Assembly: GCF_029962835.1 (NCBI RefSeq)
Contig: NC_080578.1
Span: 56,909,001 to 56,973,000, forward strand
Length of the DNA stretch: 64,000 bases
Reading direction: 5' to 3'
From: Magnolia sinica
Taxonomy: Eukaryota; Streptophyta; Magnoliopsida; Magnoliales; Magnoliaceae
Both the position numbers and the translations under genes were made by a program. Below, in pieces: positions 21,056 to 31,216 of the stretch (its first letter is position 1; the number at the start of each line of letters is the position of its first letter). The notes under the pieces were generated by a model. The model saw only the letters and a list, made by a program, of their open reading frames with translations, searched no databases and was not told the origin of the DNA.

Positions 21056-24000
21056 TGTAACGCCCTGAAAATCGGGGGTCGAGCATAACTCAGCTCCCGA
21101 GTTCCAAAACATCACTTATGCAACATATTTAATGATGAATGTATGTTGGCTGTATTAGTGCATAAAACATGGAATAGATTAAGCCAAAACACAGATATGA
21201 TTCAGGGACAAGTGAATAAAGCAAGCGGAAGACTTATAGTAAAATGTGTACAAGTGTAAATCCCTGAATTACATATACAATCCAGATCGTGTGAAAGTGT
21301 TATTTAACAAAATTTAAGTATTAAGTACATCATTTCAGTTCCCAAAAATAATCCCAGAGATCCTGTGCAACAGACCGAGGCTCGCTAGAACCCGTCTGAA
21401 AACTACATATAGGAGAAGGCAGCCTCGTCGTCATCCAGCTCCCGCTCTGCCTCAGACGTCGCATCCACATCTGTAACATCAGGGCCTAAGACAGAGTCTG
21501 GTGGGTGTGTAACACCGCCCCAGAAACGTGGGAGTGAGTGATCAACTCAGTGGAACAATAAGGCACTGGTTAACATGTTATCAGTTCAATCAAACAGTAA
21601 TGATAAAGCAGGATAAGTAAATAAATCCTAAGCACTCTTGTTAATGCAGGTATGAATGCAATATGATGCGTGCCCTCACACGTACACCCTCAGCGTCTTC
21701 ATCTTACGTTACGCATGACATCGCCTCAAAGTGCGCCACATCTACAAAGCACATGCAAATGCGGTGCATGGATATGATTACCAAGTTGTTATTAGTCCAT
21801 TTCATACAGTAGGATTGGGAAGCTAAGATACCTTCCTCATGTCACTATCCAAACAGTGATCCATACTAGGGTCGTCAATCCTAGATATCTCATACGATCA
21901 TATAGTTGAGGTCGTAGCAAAGGGCTCGTCACCAATCAATGCACGCCTTTCATCCCTTTACTACCACAGATCGGCTCGTCACCTCCTTGCGGTATCCAGG
22001 TATGCTCGAGGTCACTACAAAGGGCTCGTCACCAATTAATGTAGGCCGACAGCACGAATATAGTGTCCCATACCACCATAATCGGCTCACGAGTTAAGTT
22101 GCTCACTGGTCACTACGGGGAGACTCGTCACCCCAGCGTAGGCCGACAGCTCGGCCACGGTGTCCCATACCACCATGTCCGGCTCATGAGTCTTAGCGGA
22201 TCAGGTACCATGGTTATTAGGATTTCACTAGTAAGTTCGGTACCCTAGATTCAAGCAGTAGCGTCCATACATGGTTAACATACAACGGACAATCGGGTTA
22301 CTTGACGAACTCGACTAGCACGAGCGCACGTTGAGTTGAACGACATAGAGTGCGCAAACACTCCGCGTGGCCAAACCACTGCCGGCAACTCTAATACGAC
22401 TCGGGTTCGTCTAATACGTCCTACGTGGTGAAAGCAATCTCAACCACGATTCATAGGGTCAATTACCAATTTCCTGGACTAAGGCATAGTCCCAAACACT
22501 TTACACTACTACAGATATTCATATGGAATGTAAAACAGTAATGGAACAACAGCTTAAATCATGGTACACCAGCACTTGAAGAATATGAACTTAACATAAA
22601 TGTAAGCATAGGAGATGCTTGAATTTAAATAACTTGGAAAGTGACTGCATAAAGGAAATCATGCGCATCAATAGGAGTATTGAGAATCACTTCTCAATGC
22701 CCACAATAAGTGTAATAAGTTACACTTAGATCATTCATGCATTTCTACAAACACTTAGCATACATGGAACAACATACATGACGTATGTTGGAATACATGC
22801 ACTTAGACAATTCCTTTTACCAAGGAGTTGTCATACATGTATCTAGCATACATACATGACAAATAATCATGGCAAACACAAGTGCGTATTTTATACGTAT
22901 ACGGTACTTTATAAATACACGTAGAATACACAAATCTCAATATAGCATATGCATATCAGGAAAGCAATGAAAACATGACATTTGACATGTGAAATCTCAT
23001 CCATAACAAGAATAAATCACTATCTGGGATTGAAAGCCTTGAAAACCATAACCTATACACTTAAAGTCCGCACCTTAAGTGAAGAAAGAACCGCCGAGCT
23101 GATTTAGACGAGTTGTCTTCGTCAACGGTGCTAGAATACCCTAAAATAAGGATAGAAATGACATACAACAACACCAAGTCTAGTCTAAGCTCTAACACAG
23201 GTTAGGGTTAGGTTAACTTACCCCAAAGGAACTCAGAATCGTCAGAAGAACAATTCAAAGTGAAGGTTCGAAGATGAAGAAGAACAAGGAAGAAACCAAG
23301 ACGATTCACCAACTTATCTCTCTCACTTTCTCTCTCTTTTCCACTCTCTTTCCAAGCTAGGGTTAGAGAAAATTCGTATGGAAATGAGAGCTAGGGTTTA
23401 AGGACTATATATAGGCCTTAAAATGATGGAAATAACCCCAGGGTCAAGGTATACTTAGGTTATAACCAAAGTAAGCCTTTCTCGATCCAACGAAGCACTT
23501 CTGGTGGGCCTATAACCACAAAAGGTCAGACTTAAGCTCATTGACCATGGATCTAGGTCAAGCTGAGTTTTCGTACCGACCGGCTCTTCAGATCAGCCAT
23601 GGCGGACCACACTCAATTCAACGGTCACAGAAACTCGATCAGGTCCACAAGCACTAGGATATGCTTGGGCCAACTATCCTGATCAGAGGGTGAAATTGGG
23701 TCAGAATCCAACGGTCAGATAGCTTAAAATCGTCGCGCAAGCGACACGACTCAGATTTCAATAAAAGCTTAATAAATTCCAACCGTTCTCACACTCTTCA
23801 CTCCGAGCTCAAGCAAATCGACCCAGAACATCAGATCGACTTGATTTTCGAGGTGAAGATGAAGCCCAACTCGGTGACCGCAACAGCCTAAGATCATCGC
23901 CATCAGACTTTCGACGCGCGGTCCAGGTCCGATCCAGATCTTCCAAAAATTCTTCAAAACAACTGGATTTAGCGATGGATCCCAGATTTCAGAGTAACGT

Positions 24001-24146
24001 AGCGCTCACTAATCTACACGTTTAGAGCCATGCAGATACAATTTAAAGTGATGGATGCAGATTTCACAAGCAATCGAGTAAAGCGCTAATTACCCCAAAA
24101 CAACTACTTAAGGAAAGATTAGCACAGAAATTCCAAGGTCGCTACA
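21056..24146 (-). repeat. G3 3' LTR
   Basis: 3091 bp, TGTAACGCCCTG...GGTCGCTACA in plus reading. On the minus strand the TATA box lies at 23414-23405, so U3 is only about 0.75 kb and R-U5 about 2.3 kb. R-U5 holds a repeated block with 'ggctcgtcacc' and 'gtgtcccataccaccat' (about 21900-22200). Confidence 0.95.
23391..23414 (-). promoter_or_regulatory. G3 LTR core promoter: TATA box and telo-box
   Basis: On the minus strand CTATATATAG (23414-23405) is followed by AAACCCTAG (23399-23391), a plant telo-box, and by a second CTAACCCTAG at 23367-23358. The set is kept in the other G3 LTR (33551-33574) and in G7 (61218-61241). Confidence 0.65.
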
Positions 24147-24162
24147 ATCTACCCCCCTTGAA
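24147..24162 (-). other. G3 polypurine tract
   Basis: Minus-strand TTCAAGGGGGGTAGAT abuts the 3' LTR, as is typical of plant chromoviruses. G2 has the equivalent at 19619-19634. Confidence 0.9.
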
Positions 24163-24182
24163 GAAAATTTCGTCCTCGAAAT

Positions 24183-26428
24183 TCATACCTTCATATAATC
24201 CTCGAGGATCAGAGGGTAGGTCTTCCTGACATCAACTTCAGATTCCCAACTAGCCTCTTCCACACCATGATGCGTCCATAGCACCTTCACAAGAAGGATA
24301 ACCTTGCTACGCAATACCTGCTCCTTCCTGTCGAGAATACGCGTCGGTCGCAGTACATAAGTGGCATCCTCACTCAACTGCACTTGCTCCCAACTGATAA
24401 TATGCGAAGGATCAGGAACGTACTTCTTCAGCATAGAAACATGAAATACGTTATGCACGCCCGCAAGAGGTGTGGGCAAAGCAAGGCGGTAAGCTACCGC
24501 TCCCACTCGATCCAGAACTTGAAATGGACCAATAAATCTCGGCGTCAGCTTCCCCTTCTTACCGAACCGCAGAACTCCCTTCATAGGAGAGACCTTCAGA
24601 AAAACATGGTCTCCCACTACAAACTCAAGCGGTCGACGCCTCGTATCAGCATAACTCTTCTGCCTGCTCTGCGCTGCTAGAAGTCGACGTCGAATGATGT
24701 CAACCTTCTCTGAAGTCACCTGCACCAACTCTGGGCCAAGCAAACTACGCTCACCAATTTCAGCCTAACAATGTGGTGCTCTGCACGGGCGACCATACAA
24801 CGCCTCATAGGGAGCCATGCCGATACTCGCCTGGAAACTATTATTATACGCGAACTCTGCATACTGAAGACAATCATCCCAACTGTCTTTGAAATCCAAA
24901 ACACAAGCTCACAACATATCCTCCAGGACTTGATTCACGCGCTCCGTCTGCCCATCTGTTTGCGGATGAAACGCGGTGCTGAACTTCAGTTTCACACCCA
25001 TTGCTTCCTGGATACGAGTCTAGAAGATAAATGTAAAACGCGTGTCTCTATCAGACACAATCTCCAGGGGAACTCCATGCAGACGCACTATCTCCTTGAT
25101 ATACAACCTAGCCAACTCGTCTGCAAAGTAAGTGACTCTGATCGGTAAGAAATGCGCCGAATTCGTTAATCGATCGACGATCACCCAAATACAATCAAAT
25201 CCCTTTCTCGTCCTCGGCAACCCAGAAATAAAATCCATAGAGATGAAATCCCACTTCCATTCAGCTATGGGCATGGGCTGCAACAACCCAGGAGGTCAGT
25301 GATGCTCTGCCTTGACCTGCTGGCACGTGAGACAACGAGAAACAAATTCAGCAATCTGGACCTTCATATTGTCCCACCAATAAGACCTCTTCATATCCTG
25401 ATACATCTTCGAGCTACCTGGATGCATCGCAAGTTTAGAACTATGTGTTAACTCGAGAACCTCACGTCTCAAGTCAGGGATGTCAGGAACACATAACCGG
25501 CCACGAAAACGTAGGCCCCCATCAGAACTAACACTCCAGTCGGAGTTCTCATCTGTACCAACCCGTTGCCTCATCTTCATCAAAAGCTCATCATCTGCCT
25601 GAGCTGCAACGATCCTCTCGTCGATAACGGGCTGTACACGAATGTGTGCGATAACCTCATACGGCTCAACCACCGTAAGCTTCTGCTCAAAATCGCGCAC
25701 GAACTCCAACATCTCCCACTCTGCTATCATCAGCGGAGCCGCAAACTCCAAAGCCTTCTTGCGACTCAACGCATCTGCCACAAGGTTCGCCTTACCAGGA
25801 TGGTAAGAAACATCGAACTTGAAGTCCTTCAATGTTTCCATCCATCTGCGCTGCCTCATATTCAAATCACACTGCGTGAAAATATACTTAAGGCTCTTGT
25901 GGTCACAAAAGAGCTCGAACTCCTCACCATAGAGGTAATGTCTCCAAAGCTTTAATGTGAAGATGACATCCATTCCAAGTCGTGCGTAGGGTAATTCTCT
26001 TCGTGTTTCCTTAAGCGACGCGAAGCATAAGCAATCACCTGTCCTTCTGCATAAGACACAACCGAGACCAACGCGAGAGGCGTCGGTATATATAATATAC
26101 TTAACCCCTTGCTCGCAATACTAGCATAGGGGCGGACGTCAACTTGTCCTTTAGCTCTGAAAAGCTAACTCCGCCGCTCACTCCAAGCAAACTTCAAATC
26201 CTTCCGTGTCACCTACGACAACGATCTAATCTTCGAGAAGTTCTGAATAAAGCGTCGATAATAGCCTGCAAGGCCAAGAAAACTCCTCACCTCGATAACC
26301 GAACCGGCACTGCACCTACCTTGGCAAGGTCGACGGCTATCCCGTTCCTTGGACACCACATGTCCCAGAACTTGACTTCCTCTTTCCGGAAATCACACTT
26401 CTTGAACTGTGCGAAGAGCCGATGCTTC
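24183..26428 (-). pseudogene. pol: G3 RT thumb, RNase H, integrase and chromodomain
   Basis: From 25973 down to 24183 one minus-strand frame is kept with four stops (about 25296, 25020, 24905, 24768), each where Trp is expected or where G2 has Trp. RNase H keeps '[15 protein letters not shown]' and 'YHPGKANLVADALSRKKALE'. The zinc region has 'HSSKLAMHPGSSKMYQD' and 'CLTCQQ'. The core has 'WVIVDRL', 'IVSDRDTRF' and 'GQTERVNQ' (D, D, E). The GPY/F-like module is 'RFIGPFQVLDRVGAVAYRLA'. The chromodomain is 'VILLVKVLWTHHGVEEASW' near the end. From 26428 to 25974 the thumb and the start of RNase H are recognisable only across frame changes. Confidence 0.92.
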
Positions 26429-27976
26429 CTAAGAGTACCCAAAACCGCTCTTAAGTGCTCCTCGTGCTCGTCCCGTCCTTGAATAAATCAAAATGTCATC
26501 AATAAAGACAATGACGAATCGAAACAGAAATGGCCGAAACACCCTGTTCATCAGATCCATGAACACGGCCGGTGCGTTCGTCAGACCGAACGACATCACA
26601 AGGAACTCATAATGACCGAAGCTGGTCCTGAAAGCGGTCTTCTGCACGTCCCCATCCTTGACGCGCAACTGATGATACCCTGACTGCAGATCAACCTTCG
26701 AAAAGTACCGTGCCCCCTTCAATTGATCAAACAGATCATCAATCCTGGGTAAAGGGTACTTATTCTTCACAGTTACCAGATTCAACCTGCGATAATCAAT
26801 ACACAATCGCAAGGAACCATCCTTCTTCTTCACAAACAAAACAGGTGCTCCCCAAGGAGACACACTGGGCCGAATAAAACCCAATTCCAGCAAACCATCT
26901 ATCTGCTTCCTCAACTCCTCCATTTCACTCGGAGGCATCCAATAGGTGGGTAAAGAAATGGGCGCCGCACCAGGCATAAGATCGATAGCAAAATCAATCT
27001 CACGCTGAGGAGGTAATCCATGAATCGACTCAAACACATCTTCGAACTCCTGAACTACCGGCGTACTAACCAACGCCGACTCGGCCAAACTCTCCAACAG
27101 AGAAGAATAAAAATCAATACGAAGAGGGTAACTGACCTGAACTGGGAAAGTAACAGTCTCGCCCTCAGGTCCATGGATCGTCACTGATCTCGCTTCACAA
27201 TCAATCTCAGCTCGCATCCTCGTGAGCCAATCCATACCCATAATAACATCGTAGTGATAAAGCGGTGCGACTAGCAAATCAACACGGATCGATCCACTTC
27301 CCAGATCGACCAAACAATCCATACAACGCTTGCCCAAGGCAGAGGACATCCCCGTAGCGGTAGTAAGCGTCACTCCTTGCATAGGAACAGATCTCAAACC
27401 CAAACGCCTAACTGCCGCATAAGAAATAAGAGAAGTAGTGGACCCTATATCCACTAACACAGAAACGGGAATACCTTCAATATGCGCTGTCACCTCAAAG
27501 GACCTTGGCACCAAGTCAGACATAGGCGCTTCAGCTGAAAGCGCATGAACACGAGCCTGCTGCTGATGATTCGGCAGAGGAACCATGGGCCGCTGAGGTG
27601 GCCTGAAACCAGGAACTGCAAGTCTGAAGGATGGATGAGCTGGCGCTGATCGAAGAGGAGGAGGAGAAATAACCTGAGGCATCGGACGGCTAACCCTCTG
27701 CGGTGGAGTAAAACCACCTGCTTGCATACGGGAGAAACAGAAACGGTCCAAGTGCCCCACCTTCCCACAATAAGAACATCTCAGATCAGCTCTCATCTGC
27801 TGAGCGGGCAGCGCTGAACGCCTAGGAGGAGAATCAACTCGCGGCCTCTTGCCGAGGAAAGGTGCACCCTGAAAGTCCGGTCGCGGCCTAGGAGGCATCG
27901 GTGCTCGCATGCGGGACGCTCTATCTCCGTCCTGCTCTGCTCGCAAGGACATGCTCACTAGATGCTGGCACAGCAA
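26429..27976 (-). pseudogene. pol: G3 nucleocapsid knuckle, protease and reverse transcriptase
   Basis: An open 515-residue minus-strand frame. The CCHC knuckle '[14 protein letters not shown]' comes early (about residues 68-81). The protease shows '[16 protein letters not shown]', where the usual Asp-Thr/Ser-Gly is Asp-Ile-Gly, and '[10 protein letters not shown]'. RT starts with '[20 protein letters not shown]', then '[18 protein letters not shown]', '[13 protein letters not shown]' and the catalytic '[10 protein letters not shown]' near the end. A frame change just after the catalytic box diverts the end. The frame joins gag by another shift near 27960-27976. The protease change alone should disable processing. 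Confidence 0.93.
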
Positions 27977-28792
27977 ATCTTCGATCGGATCTCAGGTCGC
28001 AGTCCGTCAGAAAAATGCCGCATCCTCATCGGCTGATCACCCAGGATCAAAGGAACATACCGCCCCAACTCAGTAAACCGGTTCTCATACTCCGTAACCG
28101 ACAACCCTCCTTGGCGGAGGCAAAGGAACTCACTCTCCTTCTCGTGTCGGTACGTCACCGGGAAATACTTCTCATGGAAGCGCGCCTCAAACGCCTGCCA
28201 CGACCATACGAAGTCCTCCTCGACAGTGCGAAGCACACTGTCCCACCACAAACTGGCCTCCTTCTCAAACATGAAGGTGGCAAGCTCAACCTGCTCGACC
28301 TCAGAGCAGTGCAACGGTCTCAGCATCTTAGAGATGCGGTCAATCCAATACTCGGCCTCCTCGGGTCTATGAGAACCCACAAAAGTAGGAGGTCGCAAGC
28401 GCTATAATCGCTCGAATGTGCCGCTGACACTAACACTGACACTGGCACTCCTAGATGGAGGCATAGGTGAAACAGGTGAAGTCGCCCCTACTGACTGAGC
28501 AAAAATTCCAGCCATGAAGGAGAGGAACTCCTGCTGCTGCTGCTGCTGCTGCTGATACTGCTGCTGCTGAAACTGCTGCTGCTGCATCAACAACATCAGG
28601 CGAAGCAGAAGAAGGTGCATGGCTCGGCTCAAGAACCGAGGGTGTGACTGGAGGAGCCATCGGTGTCGACCCAACACCGGCCCGAGATGGACCCGCCTGT
28701 GGATCTGACTGGCTATCGCTCAAGGGAGGAACCCCAGCAAGCGACTCAATCAGAGAGAGACAGGCCGAAGTCTTCGAACCCTTAGGAGGCAT
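27958..28792 (-). pseudogene. gag: G3 Gag capsid
   Basis: Start chosen at 'MPPKGSKTS' (28792), the same start as in G2 ('MPPKATWNT', 37569). A Pro/Ser-rich N-terminus leads to a CAG/CTG microsatellite (about 28530-28590) coding a poly-Gln stretch in one frame and poly-Ala in another; a frame change lies here. The gag domain (28398-27958) has 'EAEYWIDRISKMLRPLHCSE', 'EASLWWDSVLR', 'WQAFEARFHEKYFP' and 'ENRFTELGRYVP' (Retrotrans_gag type). A TAG at 28404-28402 precedes it. Gag forms particles. 28793-29094 upstream is non-coding with ACAACA runs. Confidence 0.88.
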
Positions 28793-29094
28793 CCCTATAT
28801 TCAATCAAAGGATGCAACCTGTTAGATTCTAAGTCACATAATCCATCCACACAACAACAACACAACACAACACAACTCCAAAGACAAACAACATGCATTC
28901 CATTAATCAAAATCGTCGCAATACAAGTAGTGCAGCAATACATGAATCACGACTAGGAAAGCATGAAAACAACAACATCTAACACTTCAAACAACCACTA
29001 ACAGCTACAACAACTACAACAACTCCAACAGCAAGCCAACAACGGCTACACATAGAAAGAAAAATACAACAAAGCAAAGACGGCCACGACGATG

Positions 29095-30384
29095 CTACTC
29101 GTCGGAATCAGGAGATGGAGGCGGAGCACCCTTATCCTGCAAGCAACACAGGATAGACTTCAAAGTCTGAGGCATCTTCTTAAACTTATGCTTAAGAAAG
29201 CCTCGAAGATCAACCATCTCCTGGCGTAAAGCAGCTTGCCCTTCTTCAAGCCGTGTAAGACGGGCATCACTGGCAATCTGCTCTGCGCCCTGCTCAGGCA
29301 CCATAGGAGGAGAGCTATCACTCGAATCCTGTGCCTCAATCTCTTCCTCGTCTTGCTCTGCTTCTTCCTCAGACTCCGCACTGCCTTCAGCATAACTCTC
29401 ATCATCACCACTCTCAGACTCAGCCTCACCCTCTGAGGCAAGCCGACCAGAACCAACCTCCATCAGCTTGAGAGTCCTCAAATTGATATGGCGAACAGGG
29501 ACCGACTTCTCAGCTCCAAGCCTATAGCCAAACTCATGTGCGATCTTGCAAATGAGGCGGCCAAAGGGAAGCGACTCGGTCCTTCTACTCGAACGAGCGA
29601 GGAGAATAATCTGACGCAGGACGTACGTCGGCACACACAACTTCGCATCCTGCCCCACCTAATACAGAAAATCCACCATCAGGCGCGTACACTCGCTGCG
29701 GTTGCTCCACCTTGGATATACATTGAACGTAAAGATGTGGTGAAGCAAACAGAAGTCGTCTGTCATGAAAGAAGCTAGAAGACTCCTATTCGGCTGCCAT
29801 TCAACCAGACGACCACATAAGAATCGGGTGCGACGATCCTTCTCACGCACACTGTCCATATTCTTCTCGCTGGCATGCACTTCCCCAAGTGGCACCTTAA
29901 AGAGTCGGGATATCAAGGCAACATTGACAATTCCAACTCGACCGCTACCACAGGGAATCTTGAACTGCAGAGGATCCAGCGAAGGCTCCAGAATGTTGGC
30001 ATAGAAGGCCCGAACAGTGCTAGCATTCACGCGATACTTGCCTTCGAACAAGGGACCCCAACCAGCCCCTTCTAGGCGCTCCAACAAGAAGAACTCACCA
30101 AAGAGCCGTGGATCAACATGAGCCTCAAAAAGGACTCTACGCCCCTCATAGACTCCATGCGATAATTCTACCAATAAGGTCCTACTGACAGGAGCTCGAG
30201 GATCGAGGTCCCGCTTCGTCTGGAACTCACGCGTGGAGGACGTGCTAGCGGCGGCACCTCTCGGCCTCCGTGCATGGGTTGGGCGGCTCGGCCCGACTTC
30301 ATCCACGGGCGTTCTCTTCTTCCCCATCAAGGAAAGAAGGGAAGAAATGGAAAAGATGGCCGTCACAATCTCAAAGAGGGCCAT
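29095..30384 (-). pseudogene. G3 extra ORF1 upstream of gag, one internal stop
   Basis: Start chosen at 'MALFEIVTAIFSISSLLSLM' (30384), because G2 (39203) and G7 (58073) share this start and its hydrophobic stretch; 'MGKKR' at 30327 is an alternative. One frame runs to TAG at 29095 with one TAG at 29661-29659, where G7 has Gln and G2 has Arg. The core (about residues 40-300) keeps 'CGRLVEWQPNRSLLASF', 'FTFNVYPRWSNRSECTR' and 'SLPFGRLICKIAHEFGYRLG'. A strongly acidic linker and a coiled-coil-like end with 'DARLTRLEEGQAALRQEM' follow. Like the C1 extra ORF, it resembles the putative plant transposon protein family. Function unknown; about 429 codons. Confidence 0.8.
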
Positions 30385-31198
30385 GAGAAATGAGAGAAAG
30401 AGAGAAATAGGAAGATGGTGAAGCTTCCACACAACTATTAGCTAAATAGGGAATGAAAGGGCTCAAATGAGAAGGGAAAAAGAAGAAATCAGCAATGGAA
30501 TGGAAGATTTGACAATGGGGTGATGGGTTTGCACGAAAATGGGAGGAAGATGAAGATTTGGGAGAGATTTGAGAGAGTTTGGAGAGGTTTTGGAAGAAAA
30601 GGAAAGCTTGGGGGTGGGTTTTGTGAAGGAAATAGGTAAAAGGAAGGGTTTTAAAATGAAAATCGTGGAGGGGTGGGCCACACAAGCCCCATAAACGATT
30701 GGCCCGGGTCGGCCCGGCCCGCCTGGCCCGGCGACCGGCGATCCCTCACCGAACCGGCGATGGCATCGCCGGTCTCTGGACATATCGGCGATGCCTCGCT
30801 GATTTGGCGAGGCCCTCCTGGTCCCCCTTGGTCCAAAACATGTGGTCCCCCCTGGGTCCCACAGGAAATGCCCCGATTGGCCCCTTGCGTAGTTTGACGC
30901 CTATCGGGTCATTCTGACAGAAATCTGGTTCAAACAGCGATTTCTGGAAGGTTTAAGATGAAAAAAGGAAAGATAGACCGTCTAAACTCATTAATAGAGG
31001 GTCTGGGAAAAGTTTCGGGTCGCTGTGTGTGATCAGGTAGGAGTACAGACTCGATCTCGGCAAAGGTTTTCAAGAAACTTTCGCCGATAGAAGCTACGGA
31101 GCACAAACACAAAGCGATGATAGACCCGCACCCAATTACACTAAAGTGGCGACAACGTGCAGTGTGTGACCATAACCCAGGTCCGGTTTAATCCAGAT
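30385..31198 (-). other. G3 leader between primer site and ORF1
   Basis: About 810 bp without a gene. It contains a GC-rich block (30700-30870) with several CGGCGAT/ATCGCCG inverted repeats, and a purine-rich strand next to ORF1. It would be the internal 5' leader of the genomic RNA. Confidence 0.7.
30753..30773. repeat. Inverted repeat in G3 leader, possible RNA hairpin
   Basis: Arms ACCGGCGATG and CATCGCCGGT are perfect 10-bp complements around one central G. G7 has the same structure (near 58418-58438) with a mismatch, and G2 has a different GC hairpin in its leader. Confidence 0.7.
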
Positions 31199-31213
31199 CA
31201 TGCTCTAATACCA
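31199..31213 (-). other. G3 primer binding site, tRNA-iMet type
   Basis: Minus-strand TGGTATTAGAGCATG lies three bases inside the 5' LTR (31217). It matches the initiator tRNA-Met complement with small changes. Confidence 0.85.
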
Positions 31214-31216
31214 ACT

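Noticed and set aside
22063..22248. Plus-strand 61-codon frame found in several chromovirus LTRs
   Set aside because: It is antisense to the element, lies in the R-U5 repeat block, and is conserved only as DNA; no family signature.
23200..23225. Interstitial telomere repeat ('gttagggttagg')
   Set aside because: Only about two units are present, and the plant unit TTTAGGG is not in tandem. It is better read as a telo-box-like promoter motif repeated in all related LTRs.
30673..30917. GC-rich plus-strand frames opposite the G3 leader
   Set aside because: The open frames reflect high GC and inverted repeats, and they differ in G7 and G2.
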